In this document: piece by piece, positions 6,161-6,517 of the stretch
How positions within the stretch are numbered: position 1 is the first letter of the stretch
Layout of the letters: each line of letters starts with the position of its first letter
Source: Atopobiaceae bacterium
GTDB lineage: Bacteria > Actinomycetota > Coriobacteriia > Coriobacteriales > Atopobiaceae
Direction of reading: 5' to 3'
Assembly: GCA_017460265.1 (NCBI GenBank)
Contig: JAFUBJ010000093.1
Span: 1-6,517 of the forward strand
DNA: 6,517 nucleotides
The notes under the pieces: model-generated
The model's database searches: none
The model's input: only the letters and a program-made list of their open reading frames with translations
What the model was told of the DNA's origin: nothing
Made by a program: the position numbers and the translations under genes

Positions 6161-6517
6161 CTACACCGGCAGCCTGTCGAACAGCGCGGGGCTGAAGGCG
6201 AGGTCACCGCCGAAGACGTAGCCCTGGACGATGCCGTCCTTGTGCTGCGTCGAGAAGCTGAGGTTGTCCTTGGCTGTGTCGTCACAGAGGAGCAGCACGC
6301 TCGCGTTCCTCCCGCAGGGGGCCGCGCCGGCGAGCGCGTCCGGGAAGTTCTGGCTCGTGGCGTAGGCCATGTTGGCAGCCGAGAGGCCGTTGGCGCGCGC
6401 GCAGTTCGCGATCTCGCGGCTCGTCTGCACGCCGGTGCCGCCGGCGAGGCGGTCGAGGAGCGTGACGCCGTTGTCCTTCAGCGCCTTCTCGACGGCCGGG
6501 GTGACCGCGGCCGTGCC
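6161..6517 (-). CDS. Cell-wall-binding repeat protein, C-terminal part (partial)
   Basis: The last 118 codons of a gene that enters from beyond the window; the frame is open to base 6517, and the GTG at 6430 is internal, not the start. The residues match the CW_binding_2 repeat family (PF04122), found in Gram-positive surface proteins: LLDRLAGGTGVQTSREIA (about 20-37), then YATSQNFPDALAGA (52-65), then a segment ending GYVFGGDLAFSPALFDRL (99-116), the usual start of another repeat. This suggests the C-terminus of a secreted, wall-associated protein with tandem repeats. The enzymatic or adhesive part, if any, is outside the window. It is followed by an inverted repeat and a terminator and is not part of the ribosomal operon. 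Confidence 0.85.
   Translation of the reverse strand, partial: GTAAVTPAVEKALKDNGVTLLDRLAGGTGVQTSREIANCARANGLSAANMAYATSQNFPDALAGAAPCGRNASVLLLCDDTAKDNLSFSTQHKDGIVQGYVFGGDLAFSPALFDRLPV

Noticed and set aside
5899..6285. Open frames in the region between the cell-wall gene and rplC (also 5915-6157 and plus-strand 6036-6221)
   Set aside because: Their translations come from the palindromic repeats and GC-rich linker, have no recognisable domain or good ribosome binding site, and overlap the terminator or the cell-wall gene.

Overview
The window is one end of a bacterial S10-spc ribosomal protein operon, read entirely on the minus strand (transcription runs from high to low coordinates). The sequence is GC-rich. 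The ribosomal proteins are of ordinary bacterial type, and the upstream neighbour ends in a cell-wall-binding repeat (CW_binding_2, PF04122). L24 carries a four-cysteine zinc ribbon. Together these suggest a high-GC actinobacterium, most likely class Coriobacteriia (Olsenella/Atopobium relatives). That placement is inference from protein style, not a database match.

Layout in transcription order: 6517-6161 is the 3' end of a cell-wall-binding repeat protein gene. 6160-6002 is its 3' flank, with a long imperfect inverted repeat directly after the stop codon and then a Rho-independent terminator. 6001-5669 is a gene-free leader of about 330 bases with several predicted stems. Then come rplC (L3), rplD (L4), rplW (L23), a 147-base gap with hairpins, rplB (L2), rpsS (S19), rplV (L22), rpsC (S3), rplP (L16), rpmC (L29), rpsQ (S17), a 68-base gap with a hairpin, rplN (L14), rplX (L24), and at the very edge the ribosome binding site and probable GTG start of rplE (L5).

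The twelve complete genes encode proteins of both ribosomal subunits that assemble on 23S and 16S rRNA. Most are tightly packed, with Shine-Dalgarno sites inside or touching the upstream stop codon and two TAATG stop/start overlaps (rplD-rplW and rpsC-rplP), which fits one polycistronic, translationally coupled message. All twelve appear intact, with normal lengths and signature motifs.

The unusual points are these: rpsJ (S10), which normally opens this operon, is not next to rplC; the rplC leader and the rplW-rplB gap hold inverted repeats that could be regulatory RNA; and a REP-like inverted pair of 29-base palindromes lies behind the cell-wall gene. I see no clear new protein system here. 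The novelty, if any, is in the non-coding structure.
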